DNA from: Photobacterium toruni | GTDB taxonomy: Bacteria; Pseudomonadota; Gammaproteobacteria; Enterobacterales; Vibrionaceae | Assembly (NCBI RefSeq): GCF_024529955.1 | Contig: NZ_AP024854.1 | Coordinates: forward strand, 2,108,001-2,172,000 | Length of the DNA: 64,000 bases | Reading direction: 5' to 3' | Shown here: positions 38,010-48,130 of the stretch, piece by piece | Layout of the letters: each line of letters starts with the position of its first letter | How positions within the stretch are numbered: the stretch's first letter is position 1 | Translations under genes and position numbers: made by a program | The notes under the pieces: model-generated | Seen by the model: the letters and a program-made list of their open reading frames with translations, nothing else | What the model was told of the DNA's origin: nothing | Database searches by the model: none

Positions 38010-39185
38010 TCACGACAAACCTAATTCAATTAAAATACATTCAGCAATACGGTCGAGGGGAAGATCATGACTAGAAATGCCAGCTTTAGCAACTGCTTGT
38101 GGCATACCATACACTACACAGCTCTCTTCATCTTGAGCCCAAACTGTCGAACCATGGGCTTTTAACATTCGAGCGCCTTCACGTCCATCAGCCCCCATGC
38201 CCGTCAGCACCATCGATAACACGCGATCATTAAATACTTTTGCCGCAGAACCAAAGGTGACATCAACACAAGGCTTATAGTTCATTCGATCGCCACTATC
38301 AATAATACGTAGTCGCGCTCCAACTGCACGTCCATCGACCATCATTTGTTGTCCGCCTGGCGCTAAATAAGCGACACCTGCACGTAGTATATCGCCATCT
38401 TGAGCTTCTTTTACCTCAATGCAGCATAAGTTATTCAATCGTGCGGCAAAAGCGGCAGTAAAGGTCATCGGCATATGCTGTACTAGCACAATAGGATAAG
38501 GGAAATTAGCGGGCAATTGTGTCAATATTTTTTGTAAAGCAACTGGCCCACCAGTAGACGTTCCAATAGCGACTAACTGATATTTTTTTCTTGATGCGCG
38601 AAAATGAAAGGGCATCGATGATGATGTTATTGCCGAGCCAGTCAGCGTACGCCCAATACTGGATGTTACCGTGGTATTGATATTGGTGTTTTGGGTTGCT
38701 ATCACTTTAGCTGCTGTATGACGTACAGAAGGAATAGATGCGGGTTTGATTGTCGCAGCTAGATTACTATTGCGGCGCAAATAAAACCGTTTACCCGCTA
38801 ATTCTGCGACCCGTTTTTGTAATAAATCGACCGCTTCATCACGGTTGCGAGCAATATCTTCAAATTTTTTTGGTAAGAAATCCAAGGCGCCAGCATCAAG
38901 GGCATCCAAAGTCGCTTTAGCGCCAGCTTGCGTTAAGGAAGAAAACATCAAAATAGGTGTTGGGGCTATTTTCATTATTTCACGGACAGCCGTAATACCA
39001 TCCATCACAGGCATTTCAATGTCCATCGTAATAACGTCAGGCTGCAACGTTTTAACTAACTCACACGCTTCTTTGCCGTTAGTTGCATTACCTACAACCG
39101 TTAAGCGAGGATCTGCATTAATAATTTCACTGACACGCCGACGAAAAAAACTTGAATCATCAACAACTAACACCTTTATTGCCAT
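38010..39185 (-). CDS. cheB: chemotaxis response regulator protein-glutamate methylesterase CheB
   Basis: CheB removes receptor methyl groups during adaptation. The N-terminal receiver has VDDSSFFRR and the phospho-Asp in [14 protein letters not shown]. The C-terminal methylesterase has the catalytic Ser ([11 protein letters not shown]), His ([13 protein letters not shown]) and Asp (MGADGREGA). 391 residues with a longer than usual linker (about residues 145-190). cheR is not in the window. Confidence 0.96.
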   Translation of the reverse strand: MAIKVLVVDDSSFFRRRVSEIINADPRLTVVGNATNGKEACELVKTLQPDVITMDIEMPVMDGITAVREIMKIAPTPILMFSSLTQAGAKATLDALDAGALDFLPKKFEDIARNRDEAVDLLQKRVAELAGKRFYLRRNSNLAATIKPASIPSVRHTAAKVIATQNTNINTTVTSSIGRTLTGSAITSSSMPFHFRASRKKYQLVAIGTSTGGPVALQKILTQLPANFPYPIVLVQHMPMTFTAAFAARLNNLCCIEVKEAQDGDILRAGVAYLAPGGQQMMVDGRAVGARLRIIDSGDRMNYKPCVDVTFGSAAKVFNDRVLSMVLTGMGADGREGARMLKAHGSTVWAQDEESCVVYGMPQAVAKAGISSHDLPLDRIAECILIELGLS

Positions 39186-39259
39186 TTGTTTTCATTCCTT
39201 TACATAAACAACACCGCAAGCCTAAACACTGGCGGTTTACGGGGTATCATTGTTAATAA

Positions 39260-41428
39260 TTAACGTCTTACATAATGCTTTAATAGATTTGGCACATCTA
39301 AAATAAGTGCAATATGACCATCACTGGTAATAGTTGCTCCTGCCATACCTGGCGTTCCTTTGAGCAATTTATCTAACGGTTTTATCACCACTTCTTCTTG
39401 ACCAATTAAACTATCAACAACAAATCCAATTCGTTGATGCCCTATTTGAACAATAACAACATGACCATAACTATTATGCTGTGATTGGTTAAGCTGTGAT
39501 TTTTTTGATAACCAATCTTGTAAATAAAATAACGGTATTGCTTTGTCGCGTACAATAATGGTTAATTGGCCATCAACCGTATGCGTTTTAGTTAAATCTA
39601 AATGGAATATTTCATTCACGTTCGCCAAAGGTAAGGCAAATGGTTGTTGCGCAACTCCTACCATTAATGTCGGTAAGATTGCTAATGTTAGCGGCACTTT
39701 AATGTCAATCTGTGTTCCTTTACCCAAGGTAGAATCAATCACAATTGAGCCATTAAGTTGGTTAATGCTGGTTTTAACCACATCCATACCGACACCACGC
39801 CCGGAAATATCAGAAATTTCTTTTTTAGTTGAAAATCCCGGAGCAAATATCAGGTTATAAGCATCATTATCGCTCAAACGTGAGGCGGCATCGTGATCCA
39901 TCATGCCGCGATCAATCGCGATTTTACGTAATTTATTGGCATCCATACCAGCACCATCATCGGCAATGGTTAAACGAATATGATCCCCTTCTTGCGAGGC
40001 TGATAACAACACTTTACCAATCGGGGATTTTCCTGCTCGTTCGCGGACTGCTGGCATTTCAATACCATGATCAACTGAATTTCTAACCAAGTGAACTAAT
40101 GGATCAGCCAATGCTTCTACTAAGTTTTTATCAAGATCAGTATCCTCACCCACCATCTCAAGTACAATTTCTTTATTGAGACTACGAGCTAAATCACGAA
40201 CAACTCGAGGAAAACGACCAAAGACTTTCTTAATCGGTTGCATACGTGTTTTCATTACCGCCCCTTGAAGATCTGCCGTTACAACATCTAGGGTCGAGAC
40301 GGCTTTTGACATTTCTTCATCGGTAGTATTTAAACCTAAGCTAACCAGTCGATTACGTACTAACACCAACTCACCAACCATATTCATAATGATATCAAGG
40401 GTTGAGGTATCAACTCGTACTGTTGTATCAGCCGAAGGCTTAGGTTTATCTTTGTTTGCTGGTAATACTGAACTCTTAGCGGGTTCACTCGTTATCGTTG
40501 CTAATGGCGGATTTACCACAGTAGAGACGGTAGGTTCACTATTTTCTGGTCTATCGATAGGAGTGGCATTATCAGCCTGAGGGGCTCGACCAATACCATG
40601 TAATTCATCTAATAAATTTTCAAACTCGTCATCTGTCATTATATTTTCACTAACAACAGTACTATTTTCATTTGCTGTTATTGGCGTAACGGTTGTTGCA
40701 GCAGACGTTGTTTTCAAACAATCTGTAACACCGGGAGCATTACCACTACCGTGTAATTCATCGAGCAAACGTTCAAATTCATCATCGGTAATATCATTAC
40801 TTTCAACACTCGTCATCACATTATTACGGTTATCAACGTCCTTTTCAGCAACAGGAGCTACCGATAATGCAGAAGGCGAGTTACCCACACCATGCAATTC
40901 ATCTAATAAACGATCAAACTCATCTTGTGTAATATCATCAACAGAATTTGCCGCAATCGCACTTGTTGATGATGACACTGAATCGATATCCATTGCAGCA
41001 GTTTCAACGGGAGTTTTAAGCGTCATTTCAGCAGCTGCTGGCGGTAAACTATAGTGATGCAATTGGTCCAATAATACTTGATTCGCTTTCACTAATGGCT
41101 GATGTTCTTGTACTTGAGCAAACATTATATTAATACAATCTAACGCTTCTAAAATCACATCCATCAGTTCTGATGTTACTTTACGTTTGCCTGTTCGTAG
41201 CAAATCAAATACATTTTCCGCGCCATGACAAGCCTCAACCAACTCTGTTAACGATAAAAATCCTGCCCCACCTTTTACGGTATGAAAACCACGAAAAATG
41301 GCGTTTAATAATTCACTATTATCAGGGCTACGTTCAAGCTCAACCAATTGCTCTGACAACAACTCAAGGATCTCTCCAGCTTCAATTAGAAAGTCTTGCA
41401 GGATATCTTCATCTAAATCAAAACTCAT
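39260..41428 (-). CDS. cheA: chemotaxis histidine kinase CheA
   Basis: 722 residues. P1 HPt domain (about 1-105) with phospho-acceptor His49 (FRGFHTVKGGAGFL); P3 dimerisation (about 340-400, MNMVGELVLVRNRL); P4 ATPase (HLVRNSVDHGIE, ISGRGVGMDVV); P5 CheW-like (from about 580). Residues about 130-335 are a low-complexity linker, and I see no P2 CheY-binding domain there. Instead it has three near-identical 15-mers, at residues 166-180, 213-227 and 264-278, of the form ITxDEFExLLDELHG. The linker may also include the region to which ParP binds in vibrios. Confidence 0.96.
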   Translation of the reverse strand: MSFDLDEDILQDFLIEAGEILELLSEQLVELERSPDNSELLNAIFRGFHTVKGGAGFLSLTELVEACHGAENVFDLLRTGKRKVTSELMDVILEALDCINIMFAQVQEHQPLVKANQVLLDQLHHYSLPPAAAEMTLKTPVETAAMDIDSVSSSTSAIAANSVDDITQDEFDRLLDELHGVGNSPSALSVAPVAEKDVDNRNNVMTSVESNDITDDEFERLLDELHGSGNAPGVTDCLKTTSAATTVTPITANENSTVVSENIMTDDEFENLLDELHGIGRAPQADNATPIDRPENSEPTVSTVVNPPLATITSEPAKSSVLPANKDKPKPSADTTVRVDTSTLDIIMNMVGELVLVRNRLVSLGLNTTDEEMSKAVSTLDVVTADLQGAVMKTRMQPIKKVFGRFPRVVRDLARSLNKEIVLEMVGEDTDLDKNLVEALADPLVHLVRNSVDHGIEMPAVRERAGKSPIGKVLLSASQEGDHIRLTIADDGAGMDANKLRKIAIDRGMMDHDAASRLSDNDAYNLIFAPGFSTKKEISDISGRGVGMDVVKTSINQLNGSIVIDSTLGKGTQIDIKVPLTLAILPTLMVGVAQQPFALPLANVNEIFHLDLTKTHTVDGQLTIIVRDKAIPLFYLQDWLSKKSQLNQSQHNSYGHVVIVQIGHQRIGFVVDSLIGQEEVVIKPLDKLLKGTPGMAGATITSDGHIALILDVPNLLKHYVRR

Positions 41429-41436
41429 AAATTCCT

Positions 41437-42159
41437 CTAAAATCCAAGATTTGAAAGTAAATCATCAACATCATCTTGTGATGAAACCGTATCTTTACGC
41501 TGCTGAGGATTAATAATAGGTCCCTCTGCCATAACGCCTAACGGTTGTCGTTGTTTTGCCGTTGAAATAGATGCCTGATCAAGACCAAAAGCTTGTAATA
41601 CATCTAGCATTCGCTGTTCAACTTCATGCACTAAGGTGATCACCCGTCGAATGACTTGTCCGGTAAGATCTTGAAAATCTTGTGCCATTAAAATATCCGT
41701 TAAATGCTCACGTAACAGTGAACTATCTTGATCAACTTGAAGCAATAACGCATTAATATCATGACAAAGCTGTTTAAAATCGGTCAATGCAATTTTACCG
41801 ATCATTAATCGCTGCCATTGGGGATGAAGGCTCTGTAGTGTTTGTTGTAACTGTTCGGCAATAGGTAAAGTTATTTCAACCGCATCCATTGTACGGTTAG
41901 CAGCAGACTCCGTTTTATCAATCACATAAGATAAACTGTCACGTGCATCGGGAATATCCGTTTCGGCTAAATCTCGCCAACGTAGATCTTGTCGAAAACT
42001 GACTAAACAATCATGTAATTGGCGAGTCATTTTTCCAACTTCTTCATACATAGGTGCATGATGACGTTCAACTAAAGTTTGCACTAACGTGTTAGCTTGT
42101 TGTTGCTGTTTTTGCTCAAGCAACACCACTAACTGCTGTGCCTGCTCTAATGAAATCAT
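41437..42159 (-). CDS. cheZ: CheY-P phosphatase CheZ
   Basis: CheZ dephosphorylates CheY-P. 240 residues, mainly a long four-helix bundle with the catalytic region DLTGQVIRRVI (the Gln is the active residue). A flexible linker follows, ending in the CheY-binding C-terminal peptide DDVDDLLSNLGF. It lies between cheY and cheA. Confidence 0.95.
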   Translation of the reverse strand: MISLEQAQQLVVLLEQKQQQQANTLVQTLVERHHAPMYEEVGKMTRQLHDCLVSFRQDLRWRDLAETDIPDARDSLSYVIDKTESAANRTMDAVEITLPIAEQLQQTLQSLHPQWQRLMIGKIALTDFKQLCHDINALLLQVDQDSSLLREHLTDILMAQDFQDLTGQVIRRVITLVHEVEQRMLDVLQAFGLDQASISTAKQRQPLGVMAEGPIINPQQRKDTVSSQDDVDDLLSNLGF

Positions 42160-42187
42160 GGTTATCTATCCCTATGCCAAAACATAA

Positions 42188-42574
42188 TTACTGCTGTAAA
42201 CGCTCAAAAATCTTCGCCAATTTCTCTTTTAATGTCACCGCATTAAAAGGTTTAACAATATAACCATTAACACCAGCTTGAGCGGCTTCAATTATTTGAT
42301 CACGTTTAGCTTCTGCGGTAATCATTAATACGGGCAAATGTTTTAATTGATCATCGGCTCGAATTTGACGCAATAAATCAATACCTTGCATTCCTGGCAT
42401 ATTCCAGTCAGTGACCACAAAATCAAAGTCACCGCGCTTTAATAATGGTAATGCGGTTAAGCCATCATCTGCTTCTACGGTATTATTAAACCCCAAATCA
42501 CGCAGTAAATTTTTTACGATTCGACGCATTGTTGAAAAATCATCAACAATAAGAATTTTCATATTAGTATTCAA
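42188..42574 (-). CDS. cheY: chemotaxis response regulator CheY
   Basis: A single receiver domain that, when phosphorylated, binds FliM. The phospho-Asp is in [10 protein letters not shown], with the acidic pair in LIVDDFS, Thr in MITAEAK and Lys in YIVKPF. The start chosen is TTG at 42574 ([12 protein letters not shown]), 5 bases after GGAGG; the first ATG (42562) is 17 bases from it, and a GTG further up overlaps the GGAGG. The gene is 60-80 bp from fliA. Confidence 0.93.
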   Translation of the reverse strand: MNTNMKILIVDDFSTMRRIVKNLLRDLGFNNTVEADDGLTALPLLKRGDFDFVVTDWNMPGMQGIDLLRQIRADDQLKHLPVLMITAEAKRDQIIEAAQAGVNGYIVKPFNAVTLKEKLAKIFERLQQ

Positions 42575-42639
42575 AATTGCCTCCACAGCGAAACCTGTGT
42601 TGTTTTTAGTTATAAAATAATGATGTTTTTTTATTAAAA

Positions 42640-43362
42640 TTAAGCAGCCCAAGCTTGTAATTTAGCCCGTAACCGCTGCATCGCTTGGCTGTGAATCTGA
42701 CAAATGCGTGATTCACTTACACCAATAACGGCACCAATTTCTTTTAAATTCATTTCTTCGTCGTAATACAGCGATAACACTAATGCTTCACGCTCTGGTA
42801 AGGTTTTGATTGCGGCAGCTAAACTCTGGCGGAAGCTATCATCAACAACATGTTGAAAAGGCAGATTTTGATCAACATCATCCTCATGCACCATTGTTTC
42901 TTCGCCACCAGCAAGATCTGCGATGCCAACAATACGCCCACAATTAACATCATTTAATGCCTGATGATATTGTTCTAACGGCATCTCAAGAAACTGGGAG
43001 ATTTCAATATCTGTTGGATCTCGTCCAAGGCTATGTTCCAGTTTTGAAATAGCATCACTAATTCGACGACTATTTTTATATACAGATCTTGGAACCCAAT
43101 CACCACGGCGAATATCATCTAACATCGCACCTCGAATACGGATCCCTGCAAATGTTTCAAAACTTGCACCTTTGGTTGGATCGTAATTTTGTTGCGCTTC
43201 TAACAAACCGATCATGCCTGATTGAATCAAATCTTCGACCAATACACTTGGTGGTAACCGCGCCATTAAATGATGCGCGATCCGCTTAACCAATGTTGAG
43301 TAACGTTCAATAAACGCCTGTGGGCTTGGTTGATAACGGCTATAAGTTAACGTTTTATTCAC
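42640..43362 (-). CDS. fliA: flagellar sigma factor FliA (sigma28)
   Basis: FliA directs late flagellar genes such as flagellins and motor parts. 240 residues: region 2 ([20 protein letters not shown]), region 3, and region 4 ([20 protein letters not shown]). The start is GTG at 43362 after GGAGG, and overlaps the flhG stop by 8 bp. It is followed by cheY. Confidence 0.96.
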   Translation of the reverse strand: MNKTLTYSRYQPSPQAFIERYSTLVKRIAHHLMARLPPSVLVEDLIQSGMIGLLEAQQNYDPTKGASFETFAGIRIRGAMLDDIRRGDWVPRSVYKNSRRISDAISKLEHSLGRDPTDIEISQFLEMPLEQYHQALNDVNCGRIVGIADLAGGEETMVHEDDVDQNLPFQHVVDDSFRQSLAAAIKTLPEREALVLSLYYDEEMNLKEIGAVIGVSESRICQIHSQAMQRLRAKLQAWAA

Positions 43363-44245
43363 GAATAATGGCCTCCATGGCTCGTGGTTTATGCACTAAC
43401 AATCGTTCAACAAAAAACTCCAAATGCCCACCTGGATGATGTGGTAGCGGCCATGTCATCGCTTTTGATGCTAATGAATTCAACGCTAATGCTGCAGGTG
43501 TATGTGGAAAAGCTTCAACCACTAATTTTTGACGCTTAACGGCTTGTCGAACATTATCATCAAGCGGTATACATGCTGCTAGCTCAAGGTTTGCATCCAG
43601 AAAACGTTCGGTTACTCGCGTTAACTTAATGAATAAATCTCGTCCTTCACGATAACTACGAACCATGTTTGCAACAATCTTAAAGCGTTGAATATCATAC
43701 TCACGACTTAAAATTTTCATTAATGCGTATGCGTCAGTTATCGACGTTGGTTCATCACACACGACGATAACAACATCTTGAGCAGCACGCGCAAAACTTA
43801 ATACCATGTCAGAAATACCCGCCGCAGTATCGACAATAAAAAAATCAAGATCATGTTGTAAATTACTAAAAGCTCGAATCAAACCCACATGTTGAGCTGG
43901 CGTTAATTCAGCCATATTCTGGGTACCAGAAGCTGATGGAATAATTTTTACTCCATATGGACCGTCAATAATAATATCGTCAAGTTCACATGCCCCGGCT
44001 AATACATGCGATAAATTACGTCCCGCACGCAAACCCAACATTACATCGACATTCGCCAGTCCAAGATCAGCATCAAGTACCATGACACGCTTACCTTGAC
44101 GTGCCATCGAAATAGCCATATTAAGAGTAACGTTGGTTTTCCCTACGCCCCCTTTACCGCCAGTAACCGTAATGACTTTCGTCGATGTTAATTGGGTCAT
44201 TCGACGTAAACCACTCGCTTGATCGTACATAATGTTCTCAGTCAT
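43355..44245 (-). CDS. flhG: MinD-like ATPase FlhG (FleN), flagellar number regulator
   Basis: FlhG limits polar flagellum number by acting on FlhF and FlrA. The start at 44245 (MTENIMYDQASGLRRM) preserves the N-terminal DQAxxLR motif that stimulates the FlhF GTPase, and overlaps flhF by 8 bp. The ATPase has a deviant Walker A (VTGGKGGVGKTNVTLN), LDADLGLANVDVMLG and a C-terminal membrane-targeting helix region. 296 residues. Confidence 0.96.
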   Translation of the reverse strand: MTENIMYDQASGLRRMTQLTSTKVITVTGGKGGVGKTNVTLNMAISMARQGKRVMVLDADLGLANVDVMLGLRAGRNLSHVLAGACELDDIIIDGPYGVKIIPSASGTQNMAELTPAQHVGLIRAFSNLQHDLDFFIVDTAAGISDMVLSFARAAQDVVIVVCDEPTSITDAYALMKILSREYDIQRFKIVANMVRSYREGRDLFIKLTRVTERFLDANLELAACIPLDDNVRQAVKRQKLVVEAFPHTPAALALNSLASKAMTWPLPHHPGGHLEFFVERLLVHKPRAMEAIIRE

Positions 44246-45803
44246 AAAAATCGGCCGCATTATTATCTGAACTATCACTAGACCAGAGATGAGATTGCTG
44301 TGACAGTTCTAGTTCTAACAACTCATTTGCACGCGAAACGAGGTAATTCCCGGTCGCTACTTTTAAGTCTTCAGGAACCCGTTGGCCATCGGCTAAATAT
44401 GCAATAGGTAAAGCATTTTGGATAGCAACTCCAATGATTTCCCCTAAGCTCAACGATTCATCAAGCTTTGTTAAAACACAGCCTGATAATGGAATACGGC
44501 GAAAATGCTCAAGTGTTTCTTGAAGTACTCGCCGTTGTGATGTGGCAGGCATAACTAAATAACTGCGAATCTTAGCGCCGCTATTTTGCATTAATGTATC
44601 TAACTGTTCAGATAAACGAATATCCCGTTGACCCATGCCTGCGGTATCAAGCAACACTAACCGACGATGACGTAACTGATGAAGTATATCGGCCAGTTCC
44701 TGTGCATCTTTAGCAACTCTTACCGGACATCCCATAATTCGACCATAAGTCGCCAGTTGTTCATGAGCACCAATACGATAATTATCCGTTGTAACTAACG
44801 CAATTTGATGTGGACCAAATTCCATAGCTGCACGTGCAGCCAGTTTTGCTACAGTTGTTGTTTTACCAACGCCTGTTGGTCCAAGTAATGCCACAACACC
44901 ACCCGCCTCTAAAATACAGTCATCGGTAGTAATTAATTGATCAGCTAATAAATCGAGTAGAGCAGGCCACGCTTCATTGGTTGGTAGATCTTCAGGAATA
45001 TAGCATGCGAGTTGATCCGCTAATTGATCAGATAATCCCATTTTTTCCAGTCGCTTGATCATCATTGCTCGCATCGGTTCTTGGCGTTCAACTTCTTGCC
45101 ACATGAGCCCTGATAATTGATGTTCTAATAACCGTCGAATAGAGACAATTTCAGCACGCATCGTCTCTAATTCATCATCTTTTCTCATCCCCTTAGCTTC
45201 ATACCGACTCGGATCTAAACGAGGTTTACGCGCGGTACTGGCATAGTCATTACGACTAACCGCAGCCTCTTGTTCATAGTGTTTTGATGATGGACGAGTA
45301 TAGTCACCGACATTGAGATCTTGTGTATGATCATCATAACGACGAGCAGGCTTTACTGATGATGATAACCGTTGGCGGACTTGCTCTTGATCCCGATCAT
45401 TTGTACGATGAGGCTGAGATTGCTGCTGATTTTGATGCTTAGATTGACGCTGTAATAGTGCCGTTAATGAATCAACTGATGCCATATCATCGAATGATGC
45501 TGTTGTTTCAGCATAGTTTTGCAGCACACTGGCAAACGGTTTTGATACTGAAGGGCTAACATTTACTTTATCATCCGCAAGTTTACGTCGAGCTTGACCA
45601 AAACCTTGCTCTAATTCATGGCGTACAGCATGGTTGTCTTTAGTCGCTGATGGACTGCTAGGCTCGGGATCAACCGCAGCCACAATCTCAACCCCACCAG
45701 CGACTTTTTTATTGGACATAATCACTGCATCAGGGCCAAGTTCTTCTTTAACTTCGCTAAGTGCCGTTCTCATATCCTTGGCAAAAAATCGTTTAATTTT
45801 CAA
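44238..45803 (-). CDS. flhF: SRP-type GTPase FlhF, polar flagellum placement
   Basis: FlhF recruits the first basal-body parts to the pole. 521 residues: N-terminal basic B domain, a disordered Gln/Arg-rich linker (about 60-200), and the NG GTPase domain with LLGPTGVGKTTTVAKLAA, DTAGMGQRD and TKLDE. Translation starts at a TTG codon 6 bases after AGGGAA. It lies 51 bp after flhA and overlaps flhG. Confidence 0.96.
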   Translation of the reverse strand: MKIKRFFAKDMRTALSEVKEELGPDAVIMSNKKVAGGVEIVAAVDPEPSSPSATKDNHAVRHELEQGFGQARRKLADDKVNVSPSVSKPFASVLQNYAETTASFDDMASVDSLTALLQRQSKHQNQQQSQPHRTNDRDQEQVRQRLSSSVKPARRYDDHTQDLNVGDYTRPSSKHYEQEAAVSRNDYASTARKPRLDPSRYEAKGMRKDDELETMRAEIVSIRRLLEHQLSGLMWQEVERQEPMRAMMIKRLEKMGLSDQLADQLACYIPEDLPTNEAWPALLDLLADQLITTDDCILEAGGVVALLGPTGVGKTTTVAKLAARAAMEFGPHQIALVTTDNYRIGAHEQLATYGRIMGCPVRVAKDAQELADILHQLRHRRLVLLDTAGMGQRDIRLSEQLDTLMQNSGAKIRSYLVMPATSQRRVLQETLEHFRRIPLSGCVLTKLDESLSLGEIIGVAIQNALPIAYLADGQRVPEDLKVATGNYLVSRANELLELELSQQSHLWSSDSSDNNAADFYD

Positions 45804-45854
45804 ACTTAATTCCCTATCAGCAAGTGCTTAAATTAGTGTTCACTTTCAACATTC

Positions 45855-47951
45855 TTAATGACCCACAGCATTAACAATTCGAATTTGCTTTTCATCGGGC
45901 ACTTCTTGATAAGAAAGCACTCTCAAGGTCGGAATAGTATTTTTGACAAATTTTGCCAAGGTAGAACGTAAAACACCGGAAGTTAATAACACCGCAGGTT
46001 CACCTTTTAACTCTTGTTGCTGCGTTGCTTCTGTCAGTGAACGCTGTAAACGCTCAGCAAGTCCAGGTTCAATACCTGATGACTCACCACCAGCAGACTG
46101 CATCGTTTGATGCAATATCTGTTCCAATTCCGGCACCAAGGTAATAACGGGTAGCTCTGATTCTATTCCATTGATTTCCTGACAAATTAAGCGTTTTAAA
46201 CCAATGCGAGCAGCGGCAGTTAAAATGTCAGGATCTTGACTCTTACTGGAATACTCAGACAGCGTTTGAACAATAGTTCGAATATCTCTTAATGGAATCG
46301 CTTCATTAAGTAAGTTCTGCATCACTTTCACCACCGCTCCAAGAGGCAATTGATCTGGTACAAAACCATCAACCAATTTCGGTGTTGATTGACCAAGCAT
46401 TTCAAGTAGATTTTGCACTTCTTCGTGGCCTAATAATTGTGCCGCATGATTGGTGAGTAACTGACTTAAATGGGTAGCGAGCACAGTGGCAGAATCTACC
46501 ACCGTGTAACCTAACGCCTGCGCATGTTCACGTTGAGACACTTGAATCCACACCGCTTCTAAACCAAAAGCAGGATCGAGCGTACGTTCACCATCAATAC
46601 TGCCAAATACTTGACCGGGATTAATGGCTAAATCCATGTTGGGATGAATAGTCGCTTCGCCACAGGTAACACCCATTAGGCTAATACGGTAGCTATTTGG
46701 AGGGAGTTCTAAATTATCACGAATATGGACGGGGGGAACGAGGAAACCAAAATCTTGAGACAGCTTTTTACGCACGCCTTTAACGCGCTCTAGTAACTCA
46801 CCACCTTGATCTTTATCAACCATTGAAATCAGTCGATAGCCGACTTCAAGACCAATAGTATCAACAGGTTGAACATCATCCCATGATAACTCCTTCATTG
46901 GTTGAATCGGTGTCATATCATGTGTCGGTGGTTCTTTTTCAACTAGTGCAGCTATTTTATCTTTCTTATAACGCCAATAAGCAACACCACCAATAATGGC
47001 AGCCAACAGTAAAAACGGAACATGGGGCATGCCAGGAACAATACCCATCACGAATAAAATAACCCCAGTAATGATCAATGCTTGTGGGTTACTGAACATC
47101 TGGAAATACATCTGCTGGCCCATATCCTCATCAGTATTTTGACGAGTAACCAGCATCGCGGCACCAATAGACAACAATAACGACGGTATTTGTGCCACCA
47201 AGCCATCACCAATAGTGAGTAGGCTATAAATCTCCATCGCTTCAACAAAGCCTAAGCCGTATTGCGTCATACCGATAATTAAGCCACCAATAATATTGAT
47301 GAACAAAATCAAAATACCAGCGATGGCATCCCCTTTAACAAACTTAGATGCACCGTCCATTGAACCATAAAAATCAGCTTCTTTGGTAACTTCAAATCGA
47401 CGGGTACGGGCTTGCTCTTGATCAATTAAACCAGCATTTAAATCAGCATCAATTGCCATTTGTTTACCGGGTAAAGCATCAAGGGTAAAGCGAGCACTAA
47501 CTTCTGAAATACGCCCAGCACCTTTGGTAACAACCATAAAGTTGATGATCATAAGAATAAGAAACACCACCAAACCAACGGCATAGTTACCACCAATCAC
47601 AACCGAGCCAAATGCATCAATCACCTGTCCAGCAGCATCTGAGCCTTCATGACCATGCAATAACACTACTCGAGTGGAAGCCACATTAAGTGCCAGACGT
47701 AATAACGTTGCGATAAGTAAAACGGTCGGAAAAGCAGCGAAATCAAGTGGGCGACGAGTGTAAACAGTCACTAACAACACCACTAATGACAGCGCAATAT
47801 TAAACGTAAAAGTCATGTCCAATAATAATGGCGGCATTGGCAGAATAATCATCGCCAAGGTCGCTAACACCATCACCGGCGCACCGATTGCGGGCATATT
47901 CTGTAAACGCGCTAACGGTAAGCGGTCAGCAAAAGGAATTGAAAGCTTCAT
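45855..47951 (-). CDS. flhA: flagellar export gate protein FlhA
   Basis: FlhA forms the nonameric gate and substrate-docking ring of the export apparatus. 698 residues from ATG at 47951 (MKLSIPFADRLPLARLQ); eight N-terminal spans, the FHIPEP-type region (VVTKGAGRISEVSARFTLDA, DALPGKQMAIDADLNAG) and a large cytoplasmic C-domain. The frame also opens 10 codons upstream. A sigma54 promoter lies 90 bp ahead, so flhAFG-fliA can be expressed separately from the fli genes. Confidence 0.97.
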   Translation of the reverse strand: MKLSIPFADRLPLARLQNMPAIGAPVMVLATLAMIILPMPPLLLDMTFTFNIALSLVVLLVTVYTRRPLDFAAFPTVLLIATLLRLALNVASTRVVLLHGHEGSDAAGQVIDAFGSVVIGGNYAVGLVVFLILMIINFMVVTKGAGRISEVSARFTLDALPGKQMAIDADLNAGLIDQEQARTRRFEVTKEADFYGSMDGASKFVKGDAIAGILILFINIIGGLIIGMTQYGLGFVEAMEIYSLLTIGDGLVAQIPSLLLSIGAAMLVTRQNTDEDMGQQMYFQMFSNPQALIITGVILFVMGIVPGMPHVPFLLLAAIIGGVAYWRYKKDKIAALVEKEPPTHDMTPIQPMKELSWDDVQPVDTIGLEVGYRLISMVDKDQGGELLERVKGVRKKLSQDFGFLVPPVHIRDNLELPPNSYRISLMGVTCGEATIHPNMDLAINPGQVFGSIDGERTLDPAFGLEAVWIQVSQREHAQALGYTVVDSATVLATHLSQLLTNHAAQLLGHEEVQNLLEMLGQSTPKLVDGFVPDQLPLGAVVKVMQNLLNEAIPLRDIRTIVQTLSEYSSKSQDPDILTAAARIGLKRLICQEINGIESELPVITLVPELEQILHQTMQSAGGESSGIEPGLAERLQRSLTEATQQQELKGEPAVLLTSGVLRSTLAKFVKNTIPTLRVLSYQEVPDEKQIRIVNAVGH

Positions 47952-48040
47952 TCTATTGTTATTAATCACAATTATTGGCATAAAAGCGAGACTTACAGAC
48001 TAACGTTAATCCATAACCCATCACGAAGACATTAGCTTAA

Positions 48041-48054
48041 GCAATTATCATGCC
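48041..48054 (-). promoter_or_regulatory. sigma54 promoter of flhA
   Basis: On the minus strand CGGCATGATAATTGCTT has GG and GC separated by exactly 10 bases, with GCATG and TTGCT matching the consensus. Transcription should start near 48029, leaving a leader of about 78 bases before flhA. In the polar flagellar cascade FlrA is the expected activator. Confidence 0.82.
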
Positions 48055-48130
48055 GCATAATAATGCCATTATTTTGACAGTAAAATTATACTGCTAACCT
48101 TCTGCTCTACTTTTATTCATCACGTCATTA

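Noticed and set aside
44238-45803. FlhF as an SRP protein (Ffh) partnering the 4.5S RNA in this window
   Set aside because: The N-terminal basic and Gln-rich regions and location between flhA and flhG identify FlhF; there is no M domain for RNA binding.
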